Origin: Phoenix dactylifera
Taxonomy: Eukaryota; Streptophyta; Magnoliopsida; Arecales; Arecaceae
DNA length: 64,000 bases
Direction of reading: 5' to 3'
Assembly: GCF_009389715.1 (NCBI RefSeq)
Contig: NC_052397.1
Span: 15,634,129 to 15,698,128 of the forward strand
Shown: in pieces, positions 33,518 through 45,800 of the stretch
How the letters are laid out: each line of letters opens with the position of its first letter
Numbering within the stretch: position 1 is the stretch's first letter
The notes under the pieces: model-generated
Seen by the model: the letters and a program-made list of their open reading frames with translations, nothing else
Database searches by the model: none
What the model was told of the DNA's origin: nothing
Position numbers and translations under genes: made by a program

Positions 33518-33909
33518 GACGGATATTATTTTTCTGCTATCAGCCATCACGATGGAGTCGGCTGAAATAAGTCTTTGGATCTCTTTCAAAAAGTGCTCTT
33601 GGAATGTACTCCCCCTTCCTTCCAGGAGCCTTCATCAGTTTCGTTTTATTTCCCCCTGACAGAGGATCCCCACAGCAGAAGCAAAATAGCAGCACCAACA
33701 GCTATAATTTTGACTGCAGAAGCCTCATCTTTCCCTCCCTGGCTCTTCTTACTCCCAGAGATTCCCATTTTCCTCCCTCTCTAAACCGAGAAATTCCAAT
33801 GCCCTCCGAATTACTTTGAAGAGAGGTTTGGCAAGTAATTTACAGAGCTACATATAGGTGACATGATGAGAATCTGGTAGACACTGGAAATGGCTTGGGA
33901 CGCAAGTGG

Positions 33910-34110
33910 CCTTAGAAAGCAAGATGCAGTAATGCTTCTCCTGCAAGCAAAGAATCCCGGAGCAGCACTCCTGGAGTGGCACTCCCGGTCCCCGGTGGAT
34001 GGTGATATAAAAGCTAAGAATCCTACGACCGTACGAGTTACTGGTATTAGTGTCCATTATTTATTAGTAAAACTAAAGTGCACGAATAATGTCCTACGTA
34101 CCATGGTTGG
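33910..34110. repeat. Dispersed repeat flanking the polycysteine gene, left copy
   Basis: Shares ordered blocks with 36700-36900: AGAAAG, GCAGTxATGCTTCT, GAATCCC.GAGCAG.ACTCC, GTGGATG, GTGTCCA, and TTATTAGTAAAACT. By eye the similarity is roughly two thirds. Both copies are in the same orientation. The class is unknown. Confidence 0.65.
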
Positions 34111-34160
34111 CGAGGAGAACAAAAATCTTTTGATGCGTGTATCAGAAAAAATTATATAAA

Positions 34161-34165
<5 letters not shown>

Positions 34166-34219
<54 letters not shown>
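34166..34219. repeat. (TA)n microsatellite
   Basis: An uninterrupted run of about 27 TA dinucleotides. Length is likely variable between individuals and hard to assemble exactly. Confidence 0.97.
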
Positions 34220-34221
<2 letters not shown>

Positions 34222-35509
34222 CCATAACTTCCATCTATTTCGTAATTTAAAAAAAATAAAAAAAATAAGAATATATATGCATGAAGAGTTGAGACTTTCT
34301 GGTTCTTGCATCCTCTTTTCCTCTCCATCAAATCCTTTCTTTGTTCCTTCATAAGATTTACCTATTCTACCTGTCGGTAAAATTTTTGTTTCAAATGAAC
34401 ATAGTAGGATTATGTCCAGGGTTGCAACATGGTTGCTTTTTTTTAAGTCATGGAGTCCATTTATTCTGCTCCATTGGGCTTTAATTCTGGGAAACGGCTT
34501 GTAGCGTACGGAACAACGAATACGCATGGGAACCCGCTTGTGGCGTGTGGAACGATGAACTCGCATGGGGAATTGGAAGAGAATTAATCATGGGTAGTCT
34601 TGCGGAGACTACTCGACCACCCGTAAAGAAGGACGACTCGAGGTCTGTGAAACTGGCGAATGGTCATTTACTGTACTATGGGATTGTCTAGGCCTTGCTA
34701 TTTTACATGGTCATGATGAACTCCAAACTCTTAACACGACCAGCTTGCCATAGCCTGCAGAACCCAGTTGACGGGCAAAGGAGGTGATATTGAATTAGCC
34801 ATCTATTTTTTTTTTTTTGAAAAGGAGACAACTAAGTTACTGCTATCAAAAAGTATATGTGATAGTCATCTGCCTGCTAGACTAATCAACAATGGTTTAG
34901 GTGCTTCAGGGAATGCTCCTTTTTCCGATTGAGCCAGCACCGAGTCGAGAGACGGCAAGAGAACAAGAAATTGATGGCGTGGGATTTTTTTTCTCTGGTA
35001 ATGTAAACATACCACAGTCCACAGCAGCATACAAACTGTTTGTAGATCTTTTTGAAGTGGTTACAGGATTAATCCCATCGGGACCCAAAGACATTTATGA
35101 GAGCGATGATCAGCTCGATCGTGAGCTCGGAATGCTCCGCGCGGCAAACGGACGCCCTCGGGTTAAACGACAACCAAGCCATCGTCACAACTCCACGCCA
35201 AACGGGGACCAAATACCACTGCTCATAACATCAGCATCACACCAACCATCGTGGTTCGCCCATCCCCACACCCCACTATTGACATGCGGGCTCTACACCT
35301 TCACTGAGAGGCCATAAACTGGGTGCATGCTCCGTGGGTGCGTGGATAGAAAAGAACACCTCATCTTGACTCCTAGTCTTCGACCTTTATCGTAAGAAAG
35401 AAAAAAAGGGAGATGCAAATGAACAATGTATTCGTAGACCTCCATTTCCTTATAATTCACCGAGCCCTTTCCCTTCCCCACAGCGAGAGCGAGAGAGGGA
35501 GAGAGAGAG

Positions 35510-35935
35510 ATGGAGGGAGCAAGGAAGCTTTTGGTGGAGAAGGTGACAGACGTAGAGGGAGCGGAAGAAATCAAGAGGAACGTGATAGAGTTCTTGAAGG
35601 AGAAATTTGTCCAACTACTCCACCTTCTGGATGATTTCGGCCGGTTCTTCACCGAGAAGGTGGACCAGCTCTTCCCGCCGGCGACCCGGGCCGAAACTCT
35701 GCACCGGTGGGTCCACGTCGGGCTCACTGTCGTCCTCCCCGTCGCCCTCGCCGTCCTCTTCCTTTTCTACTGCTGCCGCTGCTGCTGCTGCTGCTGCCGC
35801 AACGGAGGTCGGGCCGCCGGCAAGATGATGAAGGCCCCCGGGAGGGGTGGCCACCTCATGCCGAGGGCCTCCTTCGAGAGCAATCCCCAGGCTTATTTCC
35901 GAGGCCTCCATGCCGGCAAGGATCTGGTCTATTAA
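35510..35935 (+). CDS. Small single-pass membrane protein with polycysteine motif
   Basis: A single-exon 141-aa open frame starting in a purine-rich leader and ending TAA at 35933-35935. The N-terminal 60 residues are charged and helical (MEGARKLLVEKVTDVEGAEE, then FLKEKFVQLLHLLDDFGRFF). One strongly hydrophobic segment follows at about residues 67-87 (VHVGLTVVLPVALAVLFLFY), directly trailed by CCRCCCCCCR. The tail is basic and ends PRASFESNPQAYFRGLHAG. Coding GC content is far above its surroundings and codon-position bias supports translation. Similar small plant transmembrane proteins with a juxtamembrane Cys cluster exist, but I do not recognise a named family. The Cys run next to the membrane suggests S-acylation, an inference. 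No homology search was possible. Confidence 0.75.
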   Translation: MEGARKLLVEKVTDVEGAEEIKRNVIEFLKEKFVQLLHLLDDFGRFFTEKVDQLFPPATRAETLHRWVHVGLTVVLPVALAVLFLFYCCRCCCCCCRNGGRAAGKMMKAPGRGGHLMPRASFESNPQAYFRGLHAGKDLVY

Positions 35936-36699
35936 TTAAGCTGTACGTAGTTATATAAGCCGCGTATTAAATGTTGGTATTGGCGTTGCGTGATGATTTA
36001 ACTTTCGATGGTGAACCAGTTGCAGCGGTGTTGTTGTTACTGAAGAATGTTGCTGGGTTTTCCGACTTTCAGATATATATATTACGTTGTATTCCGTTTT
36101 CTCGACTCGCATGTTCTTCTACTTTTCTTCTTTTTTCCTTTTTTGCACGAAAATATATTTTCCCCTGATGTAGATTTCGGCTAATTATCCATAACAAATA
36201 TCATTATCCATCATAGACTAGTATGATAACTGTAACATCCCTCTTGCAATTGATTAAAAAAAAGAGCTACTTCTAGACGTTGGTTTTTTTTTTTAAAAAA
36301 AATGGATGGATTGTATCTGACGAATACGGATAGATTCAATAAAACTAAAAAAATAAAATAATTTGGAGTGTTTAGGACAACTCTTCATTCTTTATTACTA
36401 ATTGTCTACCTAATCAGCTTTCTAATCTGTAGTTTCATTAGTTTTATAGTTTTATTAGCTTTATGAAAAATATGTTTGGTTCGCGAAAAATTTCTATGAT
36501 ATTTATGAAAGGTTATATAAAAAATAAATAAAGGGAAGAAGAAGAAGCGGAGGAGGAGGAGGATCCTGTTATGCGACGGCCATCATTGTTATTAATATGT
36601 GTAGGACGATAAGATAGCAGGCACGTCCCGATCCTTAGAGTCTTTCGCAAAAAGATTAAAGAAAGAAAAAATTAATGACAATAATATAATATTAATTAA

Positions 36700-36900
36700 T
36701 AGAAAGTGAGACGCAGTGATGCTTCTGCAGGAAGCGAAGAATCCCAGAGCAGTACTCCCGGTCCCGCGTGGATGACCATGGAAATGATAAAAAATCTTGG
36801 GACCCAACGAATAAGGTGTCCAGTGTCCACGGGGTCTATCCTAGCAAATAATTGCCATTTATTAGTAAAACTCGAGTGCTCCGACCAACCTTGATGGGCG
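36700..36900. repeat. Dispersed repeat flanking the polycysteine gene, right copy
   Basis: The partner of 33910-34110, in direct orientation. Block order is conserved: AGAAAGTGAGACGCAGTGAT, GAAGAATCCCAGAGCAG, ACTCCCGGTCCC, GTGTCCA, CCATTTATTAGTAAAACTC. It has several indels relative to the left copy. Confidence 0.65.
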
Positions 36901-38324
36901 ACCACCCCATGTAGTCCCGGTGCCGGCCCCACCACCAAGCCCATCCTTCCGCCAATAAGTCATCTACTCATCTCATCGTGTGCTCGTTTGAATCCAAATA
37001 ATAATAATAATAATAAATTAAATAATTTAGTTTTGTTTTAATAGAGTTTTTAAAGAAAAAAATATTTTTATAGATATAAAATTTTTATATTTTATTAAAA
37101 AATTATGATGGATATAAAAAAGCAATTTTTTTACCGATTGCAAATTAGAATGATTTTTTTAAAAAACAATTCTTAAACCATTAAAATCAATGAATAATTT
37201 TTTTAATTAAGGGAATAATATATATTTCACATAATTTTTTTCAAAAAAGTAAATACTCAGCTAATGCTATTTTTTCAGAATCAACTAAATATGTCAAAAT
37301 TATTTTACTAGTATTATATATCTAAAATTAATTTTTTAAAAAAAAATTTTGATGGGATTTTTTTTTCACGTACTAAACGAGTACATATAAATGGCCCATT
37401 TGTGTGTGCTGAGTTGTACAATCAAAAACGATGCGTCCAAAACATTTTTAAGTCTCATGAATTTGAGACATGAATAAGCTGTATTCCCTGCAGAAATATT
37501 ATTTTTGTTTTTGTTTTTATTTATTTATTGATTTATTTTTTTGTTTGTGGGTAAATATTTTGGTAACTCTCACTTTTTTTCTTTTTTCTTTTTTTTTTTC
37601 TTTTTTTTTTTTTTTTAAGAGTGTTACCTGCTGAGAAACCACTGGGTGGCTTATAATCTATGGGCCATCCAAATGTACTATATCGTCGCCCGCCAAATAA
37701 AGAGAGTTTGCAAAGACCCCATTGTTTTGCAACGATGTGGTAGGTTTGGATGGTCTAAAGAATGTAATCTTTCCCCTTTCTCACCGGCTACGCCAATAAC
37801 ACTCAAATAAAATAACAAAGAGCGTTTCCAAGTTACTAACCCAAACAAAGAGAGCTGGTTGAAAATGATGTTATCAGTTCATTATAGACCTTTAAAGGAT
37901 GAGATGCACTTAGTGATCAAGCTCAAGCCTCATTATTTGGGTTCTGAAATGGACCAATTAAATCAAAAATAATTTTTTTTAAAAAAAATCAAGTGGAGTC
38001 ACAAAAAACAAAGCTGATATAAAAGTGGTGATCTACTTCTTATAAAATTTTAGCTTTTTAAAATTTATTTTTATTAGTCATATTTATTTTAGAAAAATGA
38101 GATTTATAAAAACTAGAAGAGGAATCTAATCCAAGTTGTGGCAAGACGGACTTTACCATTATACATAGAAGTTATGTAGCTCAATTTTATGATTATCAAT
38201 AAAAGAAAAGGAGATGTCAATCCTAGTTTCGAAATTTTTTCATCTTTTTTCTAAATTTTTTTTAGAGAGATTCGAGTTGAGTGGATCGAAAAAATTCTTC
38301 TGAAGAAATTATTTTTCTTTCCTT

Positions 38325-38490
38325 CTACCCTTTTAGGTCTTAAACAGTTGGCTTTTTAATTAGAAACCAGTTTAATATCATGGTTCAGTAGTTGCCTCAT
38401 AAATTCTAGTCTACTCCCAAACCTCCTCTCTTAAAACAGCTGGGCTTTTAATTGGAAACCAGTTTAATGCCGTGGTTTGAGAGACAGCCC
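38325..38490. repeat. Approximately 100-bp-period duplication
   Basis: CTTAAACAGTTGGCTTTTTA with AGAAACCAGTTTAAT at about 38339 recurs as CTTAAAACAGCTGGGCTTTT with GGAAACCAGTTTAAT at about 38429. Both are followed by a diverged ATGGTT(C/T)AG/GAG tail. Confidence 0.7.
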
Positions 38491-39049
38491 ACAGATTAAA
38501 ATAACATTGGCTTCACATGGGCTTAATCATGACATCATTATTTTAAACAATCACTTCTTGTGAGCAGAGACTGCACAGTATTGGTAGTATTCTAATGACG
38601 CAGCACTAACCATAATTAAGGATGAGAGGCTGCATCTATTGAATTTAATATACTCGAAGCAAAGGAAAAGCCTTTGTGAGGCTCAAGCCGGACGCGGACC
38701 AGGCGGTGCAATAAGAGTCTCCCTCCACTTTGTTGACAAAATGCCTCCAGATCCCAAAACAGTTGAAAAATAGAAAATAGGAGACCAAGACTAATATTTG
38801 GAAATATATATATAATAAGACTTACATCTGTCTGAACCTTTGTATTCCTAATAGCAGCAGCATAAACATTTTATAAAAAGTTTCTCTTATGGTTTAGGAT
38901 GAATTGAACCCACTGCTCAAATTGGGACTTATCATTTTGATCGTGGTCTTCTTCCTCCTTCTTCTTTTTTGAGAAAAATGAAGGAAGTGAGACACTTCCC
39001 CCATATTGATATTATTAAAATAGCGGTACGCATATCTTAGCTATTTTAC

Positions 39050-39073
39050 ATATATATATATATATATATATAT
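39050..39073. repeat. (AT)n microsatellite
   Basis: Twelve AT dinucleotides in a row. Confidence 0.95.
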
Positions 39074-39194
39074 GTCCAAATAAATTAAGTCTCCTCGTAG
39101 CATTTTAATGCGATATATAAAGTGGAGATTTATTTAGAGTATGATGCCAGCAATGGTGGCTAGTATTGAGGCCATGCTGAATAAATGGGAAAAG

Positions 39195-39592
39195 AGTAAA
39201 ATACAAAAATCTCTTTAAAATTTACGTTTATTACACTTACATCCAATAATTTATAAAATCTACATTTACCTGCACCCAATTAGATAAACAGTATTAGGAA
39301 AATCGTTATACCTTATGTGAAAAGTCAAAATTGCTCTTGGATGGAAAGAAGGATGCACATGTTGTCTTATGTTTTTTATGGTTATCATGTCATTTAAGGT
39401 TATTTTGGCCATTTTTATTTTTTTTAATATGGTATTTGTTAAGATTAAATATTTGACTAATCTTCTGTTAAGTTATAGATTAAAATGTTGGATAAACATA
39501 AATTTTGGAGAGTAAACGTAGGTTTCTTAGATTATTGGCCATAAATATAATTTATTCTAATTTTACAGAGATTTTTGTAATTTACTTATGGA
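39195..39592. mobile_element. MITE-like foldback element
   Basis: The left end (AGTAAAATACAAAAATCTCT, then TTAAAATTTACGTTTATTAC) is the approximate reverse complement of the right end (AGAGATTTTTGTAATTTACT at about 39570-39590). Matching extends inward roughly 90 bp through CCAATAAT and CTACATTTAC/GTAAACGTAG. The element is about 0.4 kb and AT-rich, with no transposase. A target duplication is not evident, so the superfamily is undetermined. Confidence 0.65.
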
Positions 39593-42049
39593 GAAAATGT
39601 GAAGCCAAGGAGGTCGACTTGTTTGGAGAATTTGCTGTCTTGTTTTCTGATGTCATTTCCACGAAGCAGTTACGTACATTGAAGGGTAGAACATCTTCAT
39701 TGAGGAGAGTTAGGTCCAATAGCTATAAAGAATTCCCAAACCATTCTCTTTCCATTTTTTGGGTGACTTTTTGTCTGCTCTTTTATTAATTCGTTTTGCA
39801 TCAAACTTTTTGTGCTATGAGCCACAAATATGAAGCTGTTTTCAAGAGCAAATACCATGAATGTAAACTATTAATGCGTCGCTCAAGAATTTTATTTTTC
39901 TTATGTCTCTTTCCATGCGAAACTTCATTACCTATCTCTAATCTTGCTATTATCTATATATCCATGCGGACAAAATTTTTAAGGAAACAAGATGACATCA
40001 AATCAGATAGAACTGAGCATGATATCAAGCAATCTATCATAAGACCTATAAAGATCAGGGTGGAAAGGAAGGAGTCTGGAGACCCAGATGGCTATGGGAG
40101 TGATTCCCTTGGTTGCTAGTAAAACCAAATCATGAGACACAGAAGGATGCAGCAAGATTAATTTTTGATACTCTGACATTTTTGATAAATTCTAACCTAT
40201 TGTCATAATTTTCCAAAATTAATTTCTACATGAACCATATGGCTACATTAATTTAAGTTTGAAGAGCAATGGTGTCATTATCATTTTTCAATAACTAGAT
40301 CACATGATGTATTGAATTTGTATGAATCTTGGAACTTAATTAGATTCACTCCCTCAATCACTCCCTTAATTTGATTCACATGATAACATGATGCTGGCTG
40401 GTCCAACATCTTAAAATCCCCCCACAGCATGGACTTCAAGTTGTCATTCACAATCTGTCAAATTAATGATTAATTACAAACTGTTTTGAGAACTTTATGT
40501 CTTACAAAGGAAACTTCAAATTCATATAGATCTATTTGTTTTTTTTTTTTTTTTTAATTTCAAGCTAAAATGGCTTAGTTTAACTAATATATTTTGTTTG
40601 AAAAAACAAGGCGGCCATTCACCACCACTTGGTTTGAATACAAGACTTTCATGAGGGGATGGGTGCCAACTGAGTGAGTTGGCAACTGTTAAAAATCAAG
40701 CAAGGTGGCCGTAATATACAATTTCTAGGCTTTGCATGAAAGTAGTACCTTATGGACGGATCAATTGCAATATCAACCAGCGTTTCTGATCTGGATCAAT
40801 TTATTTTGTAAATTAATATCATATACACTTATAAGTAAAGCTAATATGTAATATACAACAGCTTTAATGAGGTCAGTCTTGATTGAACAAATGAAGGACT
40901 CAACGTCCAGTGAATATGGTATACTATCTGTAACTATTCACTCGTAAAAAAATTATGTAATTTTGAGATCTCTAGCCTATATATCTGATATTAAAAAATG
41001 GATAGTTTAAGTAATATGAAATAATGTATGTTTTCTGGATGCGTAGGCTAGATATTTATAGATAGTATATTACATGATTTTTTGATAGTTTAGAAGTAAT
41101 AGATCATATCCAATGGTTTGGATCATTATTATCAACTCCTTGGTTTTCTGGTCCGAAACAAAATTATCAGAACTGTCATAAGAGCACCCATATATTAGCT
41201 TTACTACATAATTACCCTGATCTTAAAATGCAGATGTCCTTGATCTATATAAGGGCTGGTTGTTAGCCACATTTGCTATTATTTAGAGAGTTAAAGGAAC
41301 AATAGCTTATGGAAATTAAAACCATGCATCAAGGTTTTTGTTATTGCTGCTGCGATAAATGGCTAAATTTTGTTAATAATCTAAGTTTACCAAAATTTAA
41401 TGCGGAAGTGTCAAGGATGGAAAGTAACTTGTAGTAGGATGCAGAAGATTAGGATTTGGTTCGACCAAAGGAAGCTAAAAGAAAGACAGGAATATTCCGT
41501 CTTATATGTTCCATCTGTATTTGCTCTCTTTTTTTTTAATAAGTAGAATAGAAAATGTTCCATTTGCATCAAGAAAACCAATGAATGGTGAGAAACTAAG
41601 AAATGTCAACCTTGCAACAGTGGATATTATAGTACCAACAGGCCCTCTCCCTATCTGGACAAAACTCAAAAGGCCCTACAACCCTTGGATCATAGTTCTA
41701 ACCCAATTTAACTCCAAGCAATGGACATAGGCATCTCAATCATCTCCAACAAATTCTACTCCAAATCAACATGCTTATTAGACTCCAAAATATCTAGACA
41801 AGAGAATTTGGATCCATTAATTGGTATTGTTCTCCGCACGATGTGCACAAGCATGGCTTGACTAGTCAACAAGATTTAGGCTCAAGCCATCCTAAATTTG
41901 TGCTTCAAGTACTAGCAAGAAGAAAAAATTCACCATTCCACATCCATGCGAGCACATGAATTAAAAGGTTTATATTGAGGTCAATCAAGGTAGGCCCATA
42001 CGACTGTTATAACCTTTTAAAAGTACTAGCCCAACTCTAAGAAAAAATG

Positions 42050-42240
42050 GATTCGTGTTATATCTTTCACGCAAAAGAATGATTCGCCTTCTTTCGCAGC
42101 ATCAACCGTCCGATTGCACAATAGCCGCTTTAAAATCTGTGCAGGTGGTAGAGAAAAAAAATGGCGATCTGTGCAATGTGCAATCCGACGGTTGGTGTTA
42201 CGAAAAGGGACAATCATTCCTTCGCACAAAAGATACAACC
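42050..42240. mobile_element. Short foldback MITE upstream of the GAUT11-like gene
   Basis: The left half (TATCTTTCACGCAAAAGAATG, CTTTCGCAGCATCAACCGTCC, GATTGCACA) is an imperfect inverted repeat of the right half (TGCAATCCGACGGTTGGTG, TTACGAAAAGGGACAATCAT, TCCTTCGCACAAAAGATA). Arms are about 65 bp with roughly three-quarters identity around a central CTGTGCAG.....CTGTGCAATG segment. No clear target duplication was found. Confidence 0.6.
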
Positions 42241-42873
42241 CGGTCGCAGAACAAACTCCTTCGCCTCCTAAACCTAGTATGTGTTGGCCAATAGCAAATC
42301 AAACCATATTTTCCACTGCCGTCTCTTTTCTTCGTCTCATCTTTCCAGTTTCCACCACTTTTTCCAGCACAAGGACTCAGGGTTGGGCCGGCTGCTGAGT
42401 TCCCACAGCCCTTTAGGCCATCACACCGATTCCAGTCCATTGTAATCGGAGTACCATCGATCAGACGGCTAAAAATCATCGGATCACATTGTGGTGATAC
42501 GATAAATGAGAGTCCACTTAGTTTTCTTTCGATATGTTATATATTTTTTCCGCGGCAACGAAGCAAAGGGGCTTCCGTCTCTTTGTTTGGAATCACCCAC
42601 TATCGTCGCTAATCCTCGCCATATTCGGTCCCTTTCGTGGCCTTTTTCGTCGCCTCGACTGGGGGAGTGGAAAGGAGCCACCTTTTGGAGTTCTCCGTCG
42701 GATTGGAGGCATGGGTAATTGATTTGGATGCGGAAGTGGTCGGAATCGGTGGCAAAGGTAGGAGCTTGGGGATCCAGAGGAGGCGTGGGATGTGGAGTTT
42801 GGAGCTGGCTGAACGAATCTGAAGGGTTTGTGGGTGTTGCTGGGGTGGGCGCTGGGTTTGAATCGATCGAGAT
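42241..42873 (+). promoter_or_regulatory. Upstream region of the GAUT11-like gene
   Basis: About 630 bp upstream of the start codon, becoming G-rich over the last 300 bp as expected of a plant CpG-rich promoter/leader. No TATA box was identified. Open frames here on both strands have no domain support. Confidence 0.35.
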
Positions 42874-45800
42874 ATGCGGCGGAGGGCGCCCGAGTTCCGG
42901 CGCCCGGCAAGGAGGAGGCTTTCGGATTGGATCTGGTGGCTTCTGGGGATCTTTGTCGTCGCAGGGTTGCTGCTCTTTGTCGTCCACCATCACCACCAGG
43001 ACCGGTTTGGGCCGCCGATCCGGGTGAGTGTTTTGATGCTCTGTTGTTGGTTTTTCGAATCTTGGATGTGAGTAACTTCAATTGAATTATTGGATCAACT
43101 GATCTCATTTTATTAGTTCTATGTTTTTGTGGAAAAAAAGGCTCTTATTGATTTCGTTTCTCTTGTTTTGTCCTGTTCATCCTGTGGGATTCTTAAAGTT
43201 GGAAGCTTTTTAGCTTATTTGTTCAATGGAGGGGACTTGATTCCAAGTGGACTGTGCTTTGTAGTTACGAAGTGGTGTGTGGGAATCTGGAAACTGGATG
43301 TTGTTACTGACTACTCACTGCTTCAAATTTTATTTTTGAATGATTTTGTTTAGGGCATTCAGTCATTGGTTATGTTAGCTGTCGCTGCCGGAGCTAAATG
43401 AGGTTCTCCGAAATTAGTTCGCTGGAGAATCGTAGCTGGAGGTTGTTGCATGTTAGAACTGGGGTCTAATCATAAAAATTAGGTAGATTGCCACTTTAGG
43501 TGATATGAAATTGACTCTAAATATCATGTTGATTTCTTTTTCTTTCATGTCTTTTGCAGTATTGATGAACTACGTCTTACTATCAAAAACTTCTCAAAAA
43601 ATGTAAAGATTTAAAGATAAAAGAGGATTTTGACAAATTTTGGGTGATGTGGGATGCCATTGGTTAATTCATTGATCAACTTTTAATATTGAATTGAAAA
43701 AAAACTATGACAGCATCAGCATGACCATACGCTACTCGTGTGATGAAGTCTTAAGTATTACAAAATTTACTTGTCATTGCTGAACAGCTTGCCGTAATGC
43801 AATGAGTTGATGAACCATCACTAGGATTCTAATTGTTAAATATGAGTGAATTTGTTGTTAAATTTCTAAAATCTTGTGGAATTCACTTCTATGAGAATAT
43901 TTTGACTAACTGATCCATGGGCCTTGTATTAGCCAGTGGATCTCCTTATCTTCATCGTCCTTTATACATTACCATATTCAACCAATAGTTGTTCCCCCTT
44001 ATCTAAAAGCTGTTATGGGCAGATGCCTATGCCAAATTGACTTTTGCAAGACATGTCTCGGTGTTTGAGCGCACATAAAGTTTCTAAGTCCATTGTTATA
44101 ATTTATTTTTCTCAATGCACTATAAATACATAAATACATTTATACCTAATTTCATGCATGATCATGATTTCCCCACTATACAGATCTGGAACTTTGAATG
44201 TTAATTTCTCACTCAGAGTATTATCTCCATAATCCTAAATAGTTAAATTTGAGAACTCCATGAACTCCATTATGTGTGAAATGAAACTCCCTTTTGGTTA
44301 TTATTTTCGTGACTCAGTTTGTCCAAGGTTTTCTTCTTGGTAGAGATCTTGACATATATTGTTTTCAGGCAGTCAATTATTCAGTACATATAAAATATTG
44401 GCCTTCTTGTCTTGGCTGACATAGACTGATATCTCCTCCAGACATAACCCAATTAGATACCAATATATCAGCCGAGAACTTTAGTTTTTATTACTTTAAA
44501 TAGGATTTTAATCACCACTCAACAAAATTTAGGCCTAAAATGGTTGTTAATATTTTGTCCTAATACCAGCTGATATTTCAGTATCTTAGTCATTCTTTTG
44601 ATAAGTTGGTTCCTTTAGAATTTTCTAGCTTTCTGTCTCAGTCAACATAATTTAATTCATCTTGGTATTGGTTACTCACTGAGATGGAAGAGGCATGAAA
44701 ACTTTGCTCTGTAACTCTGTCGTATTCAATTTCTCACATTGGATCTCCAAATATTTTGATGTCACAGTGTACCAGATTGTATCAATTGGGGTACTTGAAT
44801 GCCAGAATATTTGTTATGGGTCTTGAATTCAGTTTTATTGGTGAGTCTATTTGATGCAAGTAATTTTCTTGCACAGTTTAAACCGATGCTCAAATTGTAT
44901 CTATTGCTGTATAAGGCCCAAGATCATGGACTTTAGTAGACACATTAGCCCAAGAGTATGGTTTGCCATTCAACTCATTTCTGGACTACAATATACATTA
45001 TGATGCCCCATAAGATATCTTTGTATTATCTAGGAGTTTTCTTTTAATGAGCTATGTTTTTTTTTTTTATTCGGAAATTTCTATAAGCTCAGAAAGATAT
45101 TTGAAATTGCCTGGTAAGATAAAAAACTTTCAAGTTGGGATTTTCATTTGTAAGAAAGAAAAACATATCAGTTTTGTATGCAAATCAGTAAATTTAAATG
45201 ATGCTGCATATGTATGATTTTCTCTTTTATATCATCATTAAATTTCTCAAAAAACAGAACCAAAGCTAATCTTAGCCTTTCTACAGGTTGCAGCATAATG
45301 AAAGCCTGTGATTTTTTGGTCCTTATTGTTGATTATCTTCTTCTTCTGCAATGTAGATCTCTTTCTTTTTTCCCTTTGTTGAGAACTTAACTGAGTGTCA
45401 TTTTGATGTAATTTAATTTTAGTTTGGGCTTAAGATTTGGTGTCTTATTATATTTTTGGTCTGTATCTAACTTTGTCCATTTTATTTCTTTTTATGCAAA
45501 AGAGAGGGTAGATACTTGTAACTGATGGGCATGTTTTGGGATTCGGATTCTATGAGATGGCCCTTTGATTTAAATAAAGAAGAGGGACAAAGAAAATGGG
45601 GCTCTGAAATGTCTGTCTAAAGCATGGCAAATTCTAGAGGATTTTGGAGACTTTGATCAATGACATTAGAGAAGATAGAATGAAGACAGGAAAAAAAAGA
45701 AGGGAGAAGATAGTGTAGGGAGGAGGATAGAGAGGACAAGATAGAAGAAAATTAAGGAGAATTGATTAGTGATTGAGAAAATAAGAAAAATAGGAGAAGG

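Larger units (their letters stand above)
32883..35509. other. Intergenic with microsatellites and one dispersed repeat copy
   Basis: Contains the GACA/GATA microsatellite, an (AT)n run, and a roughly 200-bp sequence at 33910-34110 that recurs at 36700-36900. The final 300 bp form the upstream region of the polycysteine-protein gene, ending in a GAGAGAGA leader directly before its ATG. The open frame at 34901-35317 has no recognised domain and is not called. Confidence 0.4.
35936..42049. other. 6-kb gene-poor AT-rich intergenic region
   Basis: No gene with support. It holds the right copy of the dispersed repeat (36700), a poly-T tract (about 37572-37617), a duplicated block with a period of about 100 bp (38325-38490), an (AT)n run (39050-39073) and a MITE-like foldback element (39195-39592). 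Open frames at 39505-40119 and 41506-41730 have no recognisable domain and AT-driven composition. Confidence 0.45.

Noticed and set aside
34901-35317. 138-codon plus-strand frame
   Set aside because: No recognisable domain, no splice partners, and no composition signal like that of the neighbouring polycysteine gene.
39505-40119. Two consecutive plus-strand frames (94 and 107 codons)
   Set aside because: The first begins inside a MITE arm; both are AT-driven and show no domain.
42484-43108. Long minus-strand proline-rich frames opposite the GAUT11 first exon
   Set aside because: Antisense shadows of a G-rich promoter and exon; the plus-strand exon has matching phase and strong homology.
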